A DNA stretch of 64,000 nt, from assembly GCF_003721595.1 (NCBI RefSeq), contig NZ_RJJR01000012.1, positions 62,001 through 126,000 on the forward strand, given 5' to 3'. Shown here piece by piece: positions 54,182 to 62,109 of this stretch. The notes under the pieces were generated by a model that was given only the letters and a program-made list of their open reading frames with translations, did no database searches and had not been told where the DNA came from. This stretch comes from Hanamia caeni (GTDB lineage Bacteria; Bacteroidota; Bacteroidia; Chitinophagales; Chitinophagaceae). Both the position numbers and the translations under genes were made by a program. Every line of letters starts with the position of its first letter. Position 1 is the first letter of the stretch.

Positions 54182-57051
54182 TATGAAATTCCATTCAATT
54201 GTCCGTCGAACTTATAAGTTTTTCCTTTTTCTGTTTTTAACTCCACCACTTTATCATGATAGCGCAAAAGACAAGGCTGGCCTGCTTTTGAGAATAATTC
54301 AACCTGTTGCAATTTTCCATTTTCCCACTTTAAATTAATCACAAATCCTCCTCTTGCACAAAGGCCTTTTACTTCTCCATCCGGTAAGGCAGAAGGCAAT
54401 GCAGGCAGCAGATCAATGTATTTTGTATCACTTTGCAAAAGCATTTCTCCTATGCCGGCAGCGCCACCAAAATTGCCATCTATCTGAAATGGCGGATGCG
54501 CATCAAATAAATTAGGATAAGAGCCTTCACCATGGATTGATGCGGGACTAAGTAGCATTCGAATTAATTTAAAGGCATGATTACCATCTTCAAACCTGTC
54601 CCACAAATTGATCTTCCATGCAAGGCTCCAGCCTGTGGCTGCATCACCCCGGTATAACAAAGATTGGCGTGCCGCTTTCATCAACTGTGGCGTTTGTTCC
54701 CAGTTGATTTCGCTCCCTGGATAGACAGCCCATAAATGAGATACATGCCGATGATGGTCGCTGGTATCATCTTTGTCTTCAAGCCATTCCTGCAATTGTC
54801 CATACTTTCCAATTTGAAAAGGAGCAATTCTTGCCAATTTTTCCTGGAGTGTATCTCTTAAAATTTTATCCGTATTTAATAGCTCACTTCCCTGAATCAC
54901 ATTGCTAAATAAATCCCTTATAATTTCATGATCCATAGTCGGGCCTGCAACTAATCCGCCATGCTCAGGAGAATTGGAAGGAGTGCTTATCAACCAGCCC
55001 GTTTTGGGATCTTTAATAAGAAATGAATTAAAAAACAAGGCAGCTTGTTTCATTATAGGATAAGCAGTGTCTTTTAAAAACATTTTATCCTGTGTAAATA
55101 AATAATGTTCCCACAATTGATGACATAACCAGGCACCTCCTGAAACCCATATTCCATGATCAGGAGCATCGATTGGCGCCGTACTACGCCAGATATCCGT
55201 ATTGTGATGAAGTACCCAACCGGGCGCATTGTAATAATCTTTTGCGGTTTCTTTTCCTGTTTGAGCAAGTTCTTTAATCATCTTAAACATCGGCTGATGC
55301 ATGGGCGAAAGATTGAGCAGTTCAGCCGGCCAATAGTTCATTTCTGCATTAATATTGGTCGTGTACTTACTGCCCCATGGGGGCGCAAGTTTGTCGTTCC
55401 AGATTCCTTGCAGATTTGCCGGATAAGTTCCCGGCCGCGAACTTGAAATCAATAAGTATCTTCCATATTGCAGATAAAGCGCAACAAGCGCCGGATCGTT
55501 TGATGAAGCAAACTTTTCAATACGTTCATTCGTCGGCAACTTTTCATTTTCGCTATTACCAAGATTAATGGAAAGGGTATTAAAATACTTTTGATATTCT
55601 TTTATATGCGCTGCCTTTATTTCATGATAAGTTTTGCCGTTTATGCTTTGTAAAGCCTTATTGCAAATAGCTACAGGATCTCCTGAAACGTCTTTATAAT
55701 TTTTGTAATTAGTGGCGGCGGTCAGGTATAATGTTACTTCGTCTGCGTTATCTATTTCTATTTTATTATTTTGAATAGTCACCTTTCCTTTTGCAGCAAC
55801 CACACGCAGAAAGCTTTCGCCACGCAATGCGCCGTTTCTCACTTTTACTGAAAGGTCAATGGTATTATCAGCAGTTTTTTTTACAGAAGAATATTTGTGA
55901 GGACTATTTAGCATCGCCTCCAGACTAACGTTGCCAGGTTTGCTCGCAGTAAGATGAATAACAATAACCTGGTTGGGTTGACTCGCAAAATATTCACGTT
56001 TGTATTCCACACCGTTGGAGGAATAAGTCGTCTGCGAAATGGCATCGGTAAGATTTAGTGCTCTTTTATAATCTGAAATTTTATTTATTTTTTTGAAATT
56101 GAGCCACAAGTAACCGAATGGCTGGTACGCCGCCTGATAATGCGGAATAGCGGGTGGCTCGTCATTCTGAATAAAATACTTCCATTTTTTGTTGAGCGAA
56201 ATCGTTGTGTTTGCAGAGCTTTGCGGGTAGATCACCATATGTCTTGATGTATCTTTATAACCTGCAATACCACCTTTATCAAAATAATTCAATACCTGTA
56301 TGGCGATCGTATTTTTTCCATTTACCAAAGCCTCTTTTGGAATAATGTATTTCCGGTGATTATTCGCGCCTTCAGTTGTTCCAATCAATTTTCCATTTAC
56401 ATAAGTGAAATCCTGGTCGCGGACTTTATTTAAATCCAACACCAGGTTCTTACCTTTCCATTCTTTCGGAAGCGTAAACGTTGTTCTAAACCAAACCGCT
56501 CCATCAAGTCCTTGCAACCCTGCAGTTTCCCAGCCTTCATAAGTGGGAACTGTTATGGTTTTCCACTTGCTGTCGTCGTATCCGGGAAGCGCCGGGTTGC
56601 CTTTCATTCCTTTAAGAGCGCGCATTTCCTTTATCCATTCCGCTTTGTCACCGCCTTTGCTTTTCAGGCCCATAAAATGCTCTCCTGCTAATCTTTCTGC
56701 TTCCTTCTGTTTTCCTTCAAAAAGAAGTTTGCGGATTTGTGGCAAATATTGAAAGGCATCGGGCCGGTTATAATCTCTCGGTTTACCCGTCCACAGTGTT
56801 TCTTCGTTAAATTGAATCCTGTCCTGGTCAACGCCACCAAAGATCATCGCGCCTAACCTGCCGTTTCCGATAGGCAATGCTTCCGTCCATTTTTCAGCCG
56901 GTTGATTGTACCACAATGTAAGATTGTTTTTTTCCTGCGCCTCTGTTGTAACAAATATGAAAAGAAAAGCAAGAATAAAAAGGCATCTGATTTGCCTTAT
57001 CTCTTTCGGGTGTGTGGACTTGAAACCTTTTACTGTAGGTGCTTTCATCAA
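54181..57051 (-). CDS. GH95-family alpha-L-fucosidase/galactosidase with inserted domain
   Basis: 956 residues; GH95 proteins are usually near 780. The signal peptide core is CLFILAFLFIFVTTEAQ, preceded by a 20-residue basic stretch. The catalytic marks are all present: NINAEMNYWPAE (two Asn), GGAWLCHQLWEHY (Glu) and QIDGNFGGAAGIGEML (Asp). Between residues about 120 and 305, within the N-terminal beta-sandwich (after GEHFMGLKS, before YQPFGYLWLNF), an extra domain is inserted with GWETAGLQGLDGAVWFRTTF and LNKVRDQDFTYVNGKLIGT, like the sugar-binding domain of GH2 or sialate-esterase proteins. GH95 acts on alpha-L-fucose or alpha-L-galactose, both found in rhamnogalacturonan-II. It is coupled to the next gene by TAATG. 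Confidence 0.9.
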   Translation of the reverse strand: MMKAPTVKGFKSTHPKEIRQIRCLFILAFLFIFVTTEAQEKNNLTLWYNQPAEKWTEALPIGNGRLGAMIFGGVDQDRIQFNEETLWTGKPRDYNRPDAFQYLPQIRKLLFEGKQKEAERLAGEHFMGLKSKGGDKAEWIKEMRALKGMKGNPALPGYDDSKWKTITVPTYEGWETAGLQGLDGAVWFRTTFTLPKEWKGKNLVLDLNKVRDQDFTYVNGKLIGTTEGANNHRKYIIPKEALVNGKNTIAIQVLNYFDKGGIAGYKDTSRHMVIYPQSSANTTISLNKKWKYFIQNDEPPAIPHYQAAYQPFGYLWLNFKKINKISDYKRALNLTDAISQTTYSSNGVEYKREYFASQPNQVIVIHLTASKPGNVSLEAMLNSPHKYSSVKKTADNTIDLSVKVRNGALRGESFLRVVAAKGKVTIQNNKIEIDNADEVTLYLTAATNYKNYKDVSGDPVAICNKALQSINGKTYHEIKAAHIKEYQKYFNTLSINLGNSENEKLPTNERIEKFASSNDPALVALYLQYGRYLLISSSRPGTYPANLQGIWNDKLAPPWGSKYTTNINAEMNYWPAELLNLSPMHQPMFKMIKELAQTGKETAKDYYNAPGWVLHHNTDIWRSTAPIDAPDHGIWVSGGAWLCHQLWEHYLFTQDKMFLKDTAYPIMKQAALFFNSFLIKDPKTGWLISTPSNSPEHGGLVAGPTMDHEIIRDLFSNVIQGSELLNTDKILRDTLQEKLARIAPFQIGKYGQLQEWLEDKDDTSDHHRHVSHLWAVYPGSEINWEQTPQLMKAARQSLLYRGDAATGWSLAWKINLWDRFEDGNHAFKLIRMLLSPASIHGEGSYPNLFDAHPPFQIDGNFGGAAGIGEMLLQSDTKYIDLLPALPSALPDGEVKGLCARGGFVINLKWENGKLQQVELFSKAGQPCLLRYHDKVVELKTEKGKTYKFDGQLNGIS

Positions 57052-57109
57052 ATGATAATTTTTATCCGGCAGTTATGATTTTTATAGTAAACCAACAAAA
57101 ACGGTCTTT

Positions 57110-58669
57110 TTACATTTTGGCCATCACGTGTTTTACATTTTTTCCTTTATAAATTTCTTTGCCATTGGCAAAAATTATAAAGCCTTTTCCTCTACCATAT
57201 TTTTTGCCGGTTTTATCCCACAGAATTGTAAGCATTTTACCATGATATAAAACCTGGTCTAAACAAAACCAATCCCATTGTCCTTTTGGTATTAATGGAA
57301 AGATTTCAATTACATTATCAAGCCGTGGTTTCAAACCGATAAGGTTGTTGATGATTAGATCTGCAAAACCGGAATGATTGTAAAACTCACTTCGCGGGTT
57401 ATCCTCTTTCAGCCATTCGCCGGTTTTTTCATCCTGGTATTCACCGATGTAAGGCAGTCTTCTTTTTTGTTGCGACCTGGCATATTTGTCAAGCTCTTTA
57501 TAAAACACCTGCTTGCTCATGCTACCCTTATTTTTATAATCAGTGAGCAGGTTTGCCAGTCCTTTTAAAGTTTGTGTGGTTGCAAATGGCCAGACAGCGC
57601 CGTCCCACTCACATCCATGCCCTGAGCCATGCGTTCTGAATCCAGGGTTTCTTCTTTCGGCTGTAGTAATTCCCCAGGGAGCGCAAAAGCCTGTTGTATC
57701 GGTAAGTTGATTCCAGGCTTTTGCATATTTTACTTTATCATCCGGCAAATTAAAATACCAGGGAATGAAACCGATCTCTTCGCGCGCATCAGAAAATTTT
57801 CCATTTTGCAGGCGAACCTCAAAGAAAGAAGCGCTATCGTTCCACAAATAATTTTGTACGATTGATTTTAATGACGCGGCTTTGTCTTTATATTTTTTCT
57901 CAAGGGAAGTGTTTCCAAAAAGTTTCGCCATGTTGTTCATTGCCACTGCGTTCCCATACATATAACTGTTGATCGTTGGCCTTACATTTTTTACATGTCG
58001 TCCGCCACTGATCGATTCTTCCATCGCGTCCCTAACATCATATTGCCAGAATTTTCCATCAAGCAATTGTCTCTCTTTTTCCCACTGATGATAATCTGAA
58101 TCCAATGCCGGTAGATTATTTTGTATAAAACTTTTATCGAGAGTAACGAGGTAACGATTGTACACCGCATTTTGCAACCAACTGCTAAAATTGTGAAGGT
58201 GAGGGCTCTTCGTTTTCTTATCGACATGCAACCAAAAATTGATGTAGTCATTGATATATTCCGGATTATGTAGCCATCTTCCTTCATAAATATGATGGCC
58301 CAGCGCACTGCTGATCGTGTTATATTTTCCCGCATGTTTCATTGGTGTGATGAATTCTGTAAAAACATACCCATCCGGTGTTTTTACGAGATGTTTTCTG
58401 AATGACCACCAGCGGTAATAATACATCCTCTCCAACGTCGTGTCAGGGGAATCAAAAAGCGGAATATTTTTAGCCAGCCAGACAAACGCATCTTTATTAG
58501 GCACATAATTTTTTACCGCTTCAGTATCTATTGAATTAAAATAAGTGACATAAGATTTCAACTTATCTGTGTTCAATATAAATTGCTGAGACGATTGTGC
58601 AAGACATGTATTTCCTAAAAAAAACAGGATACTTATATTGGTGATTATAAAACTGAAAATTTTTTTCAT
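57110..58669 (-). CDS. MGH1-like (alpha/alpha)6 glycoside hydrolase
   Basis: 519 residues, signal peptide ending NTCLAQ. Helical-barrel features: MYYYRWWSFRKHL, GRWLHNPEYINDYINFWLH, the DGKFWQYDVRDAMEESISGG acidic segment (about 200-220), and CEWDGAVWPFATTQTLKGL, where the W-D-G-x-V-W-P block is typical of the GH63/GH37 clan and of the MGH1-like family. These enzymes hydrolyse alpha-linked sugars or mannosylglycerate; secreted Bacteroidota members are mostly uncharacterised. A copy of the recurring element lies in the gap before its start. A small C-terminal beta-sandwich (KGFIIFANGKEIYKG) is present. Substrate unknown. Confidence 0.8.
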   Translation of the reverse strand: MKKIFSFIITNISILFFLGNTCLAQSSQQFILNTDKLKSYVTYFNSIDTEAVKNYVPNKDAFVWLAKNIPLFDSPDTTLERMYYYRWWSFRKHLVKTPDGYVFTEFITPMKHAGKYNTISSALGHHIYEGRWLHNPEYINDYINFWLHVDKKTKSPHLHNFSSWLQNAVYNRYLVTLDKSFIQNNLPALDSDYHQWEKERQLLDGKFWQYDVRDAMEESISGGRHVKNVRPTINSYMYGNAVAMNNMAKLFGNTSLEKKYKDKAASLKSIVQNYLWNDSASFFEVRLQNGKFSDAREEIGFIPWYFNLPDDKVKYAKAWNQLTDTTGFCAPWGITTAERRNPGFRTHGSGHGCEWDGAVWPFATTQTLKGLANLLTDYKNKGSMSKQVFYKELDKYARSQQKRRLPYIGEYQDEKTGEWLKEDNPRSEFYNHSGFADLIINNLIGLKPRLDNVIEIFPLIPKGQWDWFCLDQVLYHGKMLTILWDKTGKKYGRGKGFIIFANGKEIYKGKNVKHVMAKM

Positions 58670-58754
58670 TCTTTTAAATTCATTTTTTTTGAATACAAAA
58701 TCTACAAAAGCAATGTATCATAACAGGCACTTTTGTTTAAAATAAAAAAAGTGC

Positions 58755-58772
58755 TTATTTGTTCGTTTACTG
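58755..58772 (+). promoter_or_regulatory. Copy of the recurring TTCGTTTACTG element
   Basis: TTATTTGTTCGTTTACTG on +, in the 128-bp gap 86 bp before the start of the minus-strand MGH1 gene, hence reversed relative to that gene. It is followed by CAACAA, giving a partly palindromic TTGTT...AACAA arrangement (58759-58778). Confidence 0.45.
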
Positions 58773-58797
58773 CAACAACCTATCGACACACTTATTC

Positions 58798-61575
58798 TTA
58801 TTCAAATAACCAATCCAATTCTTCCTTTACTTCTGACTGCGAAAGCCCGGCATCGTAAGACCGCGTTAACTTATTCTCATCAACGAAACCTAAAATTAGT
58901 ACTGCTCCTTTTGGCAAATCAAGTGAATTGGTGCCTGCTTTAAAAGAAAACGTGTGAATGTTCACTGACGGCATTCCGGATATGATCAGCGCATTGGCAA
59001 TTTTCGTTTGTGCCTGGCCGTAATCATTTGCGCTTGCATCATTTTCCAAAGTAGGTGGCTGAAGATATTCAGGATTTTGAGTATTGAAATAACCAACCAA
59101 AACCTTTACCGGTTTAGCATTCGAAAATTCAAGGTGCGTGCCCTCTTTCAATTGTTTAACTCTTGAAAATTTTAAGCCCTGCAATTGCTTTAATTCTTCA
59201 GCAAAATTCTTGATATAAGTGCTGGTATCGCTAAATAATTCCTTGCCAGTATTTATTGAATAATATCCGTCCGGCCTGGTAATTAAAGTTACTGCGGCAT
59301 TCTGTAGCAGCTCTGTCTTTTTTACTGCTGTTTTTGATTTTGGCGCCTTTAAAGAATCAATATTTTTTTTGAAAGAAGTAAGTTCCTTCTCATACACCGG
59401 CAACATTTCTGTCCAGGTTTTAAAATTTCCATCCGCGCCGCTAACAGGAATCTTTCTTTGTTTCGTTTGCATGCTATTCGCATACAGGTAGGTATCTTTT
59501 GTTAACGCAGCTAATTTTTTATACCAGTCTAAACTTTTCTCTAAGTGAGGAAGTGCTTTCTCAAGATCAGTAATATCATTGGAATATTTATATCTCAAAA
59601 CCGATAAAGCCGCTTCCGCTTTTTCAGCATAAGAATTGGCAAGCGCATCGTAAATGTGCATATCGTTTTTAATCCTTTCAAATTGTTTTTTATCTTTTGT
59701 AATCAAAGGCGAAGCATGTTCTATCGCTTCTACAGCCTTTTGCCCATGAGCTTTTACTTCTTTAATTATTTGAACAGGCGTTTCTCCTGTATGCTTTTCG
59801 TACTTCCATTCTTTTTCTGCATATTCAGTCAGCATTTCTCCTTCGGGTGATTCAGAATTATACAATAAAGTAAATAAACCATAACGATAAGGATTGATCA
59901 GTTCTGTCATCAGCATTCCCAAAGATAATGTCTGCCGGTTGCCATCAGTGATACCAAATCTTCTCAACAATTTCGGCGCAATTTCTCCGGACTGTTCAAA
60001 GGCTTCCAGAATATTTTTTCCTCCGGAAAGATTGCTTCCATATTTGTTGGCGAGCAGACCGGCCCAATGATTCACTTCTTCATTCCGGTCGCGATGGCAA
60101 TTCCATGCATAGCGTGCCCACGCTTTATACCACATCCAGTCGCGATCCATCTGCAGCAGGCGCGGGTTTGTTTTGTCAGCGGTATAAGGCCAATCCCAAT
60201 AAGACGCCTGGGGATACAAATGCAACCCATTTGCGTGATAAATATCATGCATAGCGAGGACGCATTTTTGTATAAAATCATCAGCCGCATAACGAAACGG
60301 TTCAAGGTTTGCCAGTATATGAACGTTTTCAATTTGCACCGTTCCTATACTGCTTAATTTACGATGAAGCTCCGCCCAGGTACCACGCGGCTTATACGTT
60401 GTAAGCGCTTCACCATTGTATTTTGCCATGGTATATAAATTTTTATAAAGCGGAAGCGCCTCTTTCATTACAGATGGTGCATCTGTATCATGGGCTCGTA
60501 AAACTATTGGTGGTTCTTCTTTTTTACCCAACGCTTTCAGGCCATCTTTCACGCCCGGAATAATTGTTTTGGTGAACCAATCTATATCATCCTGGCCAAC
60601 TCCTTCCATTGCTTCACCTAATGTAACCAATAATCCAACATTCGGATATTTCTCTACGAAAGCTGCAATAGATTTTCTTGTATAGTCAGCAATTAAGGGA
60701 GTAATGTGCCTGTTCCGATCCTGTGTTTTTATATGATTTTTTTCAGCAAAAGGTTTTGATACAATAATGTTATAGAACATTTGAATCACCCAGATACCCC
60801 GCTTATCTGCTTCGGTGGTAAGAAATTGATACATCTCTTCATTCTTCTTAAAAGTGGTATCATCCACTTCAACGGCGTAAGGATAATCTTTTAATTTAAC
60901 GAGCGATGCAAAAGGATGACCGTTCCAGAGATACAAAGAGTTTAACCGGTTCTCAACCATTGAATCCAAATATTTTATCCAAAGTGTTTTGTTATAAAAC
61001 CAGGGAAAATTTTTAGGCGTATAAGGGTATTCATATACGCCTCTTCCCGGCAATAAGGTAGATTTTTGAACACCAATGCAAGTGCCGCGAAGAACCATTT
61101 CCGGCTGGTCTGTAAACGAAATATGTTCGGGCAACATTCCTTTTTCGCGTATGCGATCCGCTAATTCCATGCAACCGTACAAAGCGCCGGAATTGTCTGT
61201 ACCTGTGATGACGATATTATTATTTTCGCCGGATGCGATAGAAAATCCTTCCTTGCCGGTTTTCATGGTGAAACTTATATTCAATAAGCCGGCAGCCTTA
61301 TTTAATAAAGCATCGTTTTCTTTTCCAACAACTATTAAATCCTTTATGGATGAATTAATTTTGTTCGCAGAAATTTTATGTACTGTATAACCTGCATCTG
61401 TCAATGCATCTGATAATTTTTTGACCCCAAAATTGATTCGATTATTACTTGCAGATGCTATCGCAATAGAAATGTTTCTTGCTCCTGGTGTTATTTTCGT
61501 TTGTGCATACAAAGGAGAACTTTGTGCAGATGAAATGATAAATAATAATGATAAAAGCAAGCGGGATACGTTCAT
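58798..61575 (-). CDS. Alpha-glucuronidase-like protein (zincin-like N-domain plus TIM barrel)
   Basis: 925 residues, signal peptide ending SPLYAQ. The first domain (about 25-150) is the zincin-like fold of GH20/GH67/GH115 enzymes (NIVITGTDNSGALYGCMELADRI region). Residues about 160-470 are a TIM barrel with LRGTCIGVQKST, RLNSLYLWNGHPF and LLVTLGEAMEGVGQDD, where E in TLGEAMEG is a good candidate catalytic acid. Residues about 500-720 are helical, then a C-terminal sandwich with LDLPKGAVLILGFVDENKL. It resembles alpha-glucuronidases of GH67/GH115 but I cannot place it in either. Glucuronic acid caps occur in rhamnogalacturonan side chains. It is the first gene of the minus group, after a 534-bp divergent gap. 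Confidence 0.72.
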   Translation of the reverse strand: MNVSRLLLSLLFIISSAQSSPLYAQTKITPGARNISIAIASASNNRINFGVKKLSDALTDAGYTVHKISANKINSSIKDLIVVGKENDALLNKAAGLLNISFTMKTGKEGFSIASGENNNIVITGTDNSGALYGCMELADRIREKGMLPEHISFTDQPEMVLRGTCIGVQKSTLLPGRGVYEYPYTPKNFPWFYNKTLWIKYLDSMVENRLNSLYLWNGHPFASLVKLKDYPYAVEVDDTTFKKNEEMYQFLTTEADKRGIWVIQMFYNIIVSKPFAEKNHIKTQDRNRHITPLIADYTRKSIAAFVEKYPNVGLLVTLGEAMEGVGQDDIDWFTKTIIPGVKDGLKALGKKEEPPIVLRAHDTDAPSVMKEALPLYKNLYTMAKYNGEALTTYKPRGTWAELHRKLSSIGTVQIENVHILANLEPFRYAADDFIQKCVLAMHDIYHANGLHLYPQASYWDWPYTADKTNPRLLQMDRDWMWYKAWARYAWNCHRDRNEEVNHWAGLLANKYGSNLSGGKNILEAFEQSGEIAPKLLRRFGITDGNRQTLSLGMLMTELINPYRYGLFTLLYNSESPEGEMLTEYAEKEWKYEKHTGETPVQIIKEVKAHGQKAVEAIEHASPLITKDKKQFERIKNDMHIYDALANSYAEKAEAALSVLRYKYSNDITDLEKALPHLEKSLDWYKKLAALTKDTYLYANSMQTKQRKIPVSGADGNFKTWTEMLPVYEKELTSFKKNIDSLKAPKSKTAVKKTELLQNAAVTLITRPDGYYSINTGKELFSDTSTYIKNFAEELKQLQGLKFSRVKQLKEGTHLEFSNAKPVKVLVGYFNTQNPEYLQPPTLENDASANDYGQAQTKIANALIISGMPSVNIHTFSFKAGTNSLDLPKGAVLILGFVDENKLTRSYDAGLSQSEVKEELDWLFE

Positions 61576-61700
61576 AATTCTTCAAGTCTAATAATACTAA
61601 CAATCAATCGCAGTTTCAGGATGAAGCCCAATTCTGCAAATCAATTTTTTCCTAAATTTTTTTACTTAATAATTTTTAAAAAAAATTCTCAATAAAAGGT

Positions 61701-61731
61701 AAAAAAGGGAGCCTGGTAAAAACCAAACTCC
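61701..61731 (-). terminator. Terminator-like hairpin in the leader of the minus-strand group
   Basis: On the minus strand: GGAG, TT, TGGT, loop TTTT, ACCA, GG, CTCC, then C and TTTTTT. The stem is 4+4 bp with a 2x2 internal loop, followed by a T6 run, the form of an intrinsic terminator. Because it lies about 130 bp upstream of the start codon at 61575 and points towards that gene, it could act as an attenuator; no riboswitch fold is apparent. Confidence 0.4.
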
Positions 61732-62023
61732 GTATTGCTTGTATTATGAAAAGATTTTTAATTATTAAAGTAAATTGATCATTAGAAAAAAATTTCTAAA
61801 CTATTTCACTAATGTATAATCCGGGAATTACGCGAAATACTTTTTAAATCAATCGCTGTAAAGCTAAGCGCATCACTATTTATAAAAAATGTATTATCTG
61901 ACTATGTTAATGGATTATTTTTTTAATTGCTAATTGCACGTCAGAAGATTTTTAATTTTGGAATCATTCATTAAATGATAGAATCGAATGGCTATTTTAT
62001 TTATGGTGCAAAATTGAGGTTGT

Positions 62024-62031
62024 TATATTTG
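62024..62031 (+). promoter_or_regulatory. Bacteroidota-type TAnnTTTG -7 box
   Basis: TATATTTG matches the -7 consensus TAnnTTTG of the phylum exactly, 78 bp before the ATG of the DUF5703 gene. No clear -33 TTTG is found at the usual distance. The recurring element follows 1 bp later. Confidence 0.45.
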
Positions 62032-62032
62032 C

Positions 62033-62051
62033 CAGTAAACAAACATATTTA
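62033..62051 (-). promoter_or_regulatory. Copy of the recurring element, overlapping the probable transcription start
   Basis: CAGTAAACAAACATATTTA on +, i.e. TTTGTTTACTG on the minus strand. It begins 1 bp after the TATATTTG box, where a repressor operator would lie, and ends 58 bp before the start codon. Confidence 0.45.
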
Positions 62052-62109
62052 GCGGATTTTTATTCTCGCCGGTTAAACTACTTTTATTTTTAGGATAATA
62101 ACTTCTCAC

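Larger units (their letters stand above)
61576..62109. other. 534-bp divergent control region
   Basis: Holds no gene that I can support. It separates the minus group from the DUF5703 gene and should carry both promoters. Features: a hairpin followed by a T run on the minus strand (61701-61731), a TATATTTG box (62024-62031), and the recurring element (62033-62051). The rest is AT-rich, with poly-A/T runs around 61650-61690. Confidence 0.7.
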
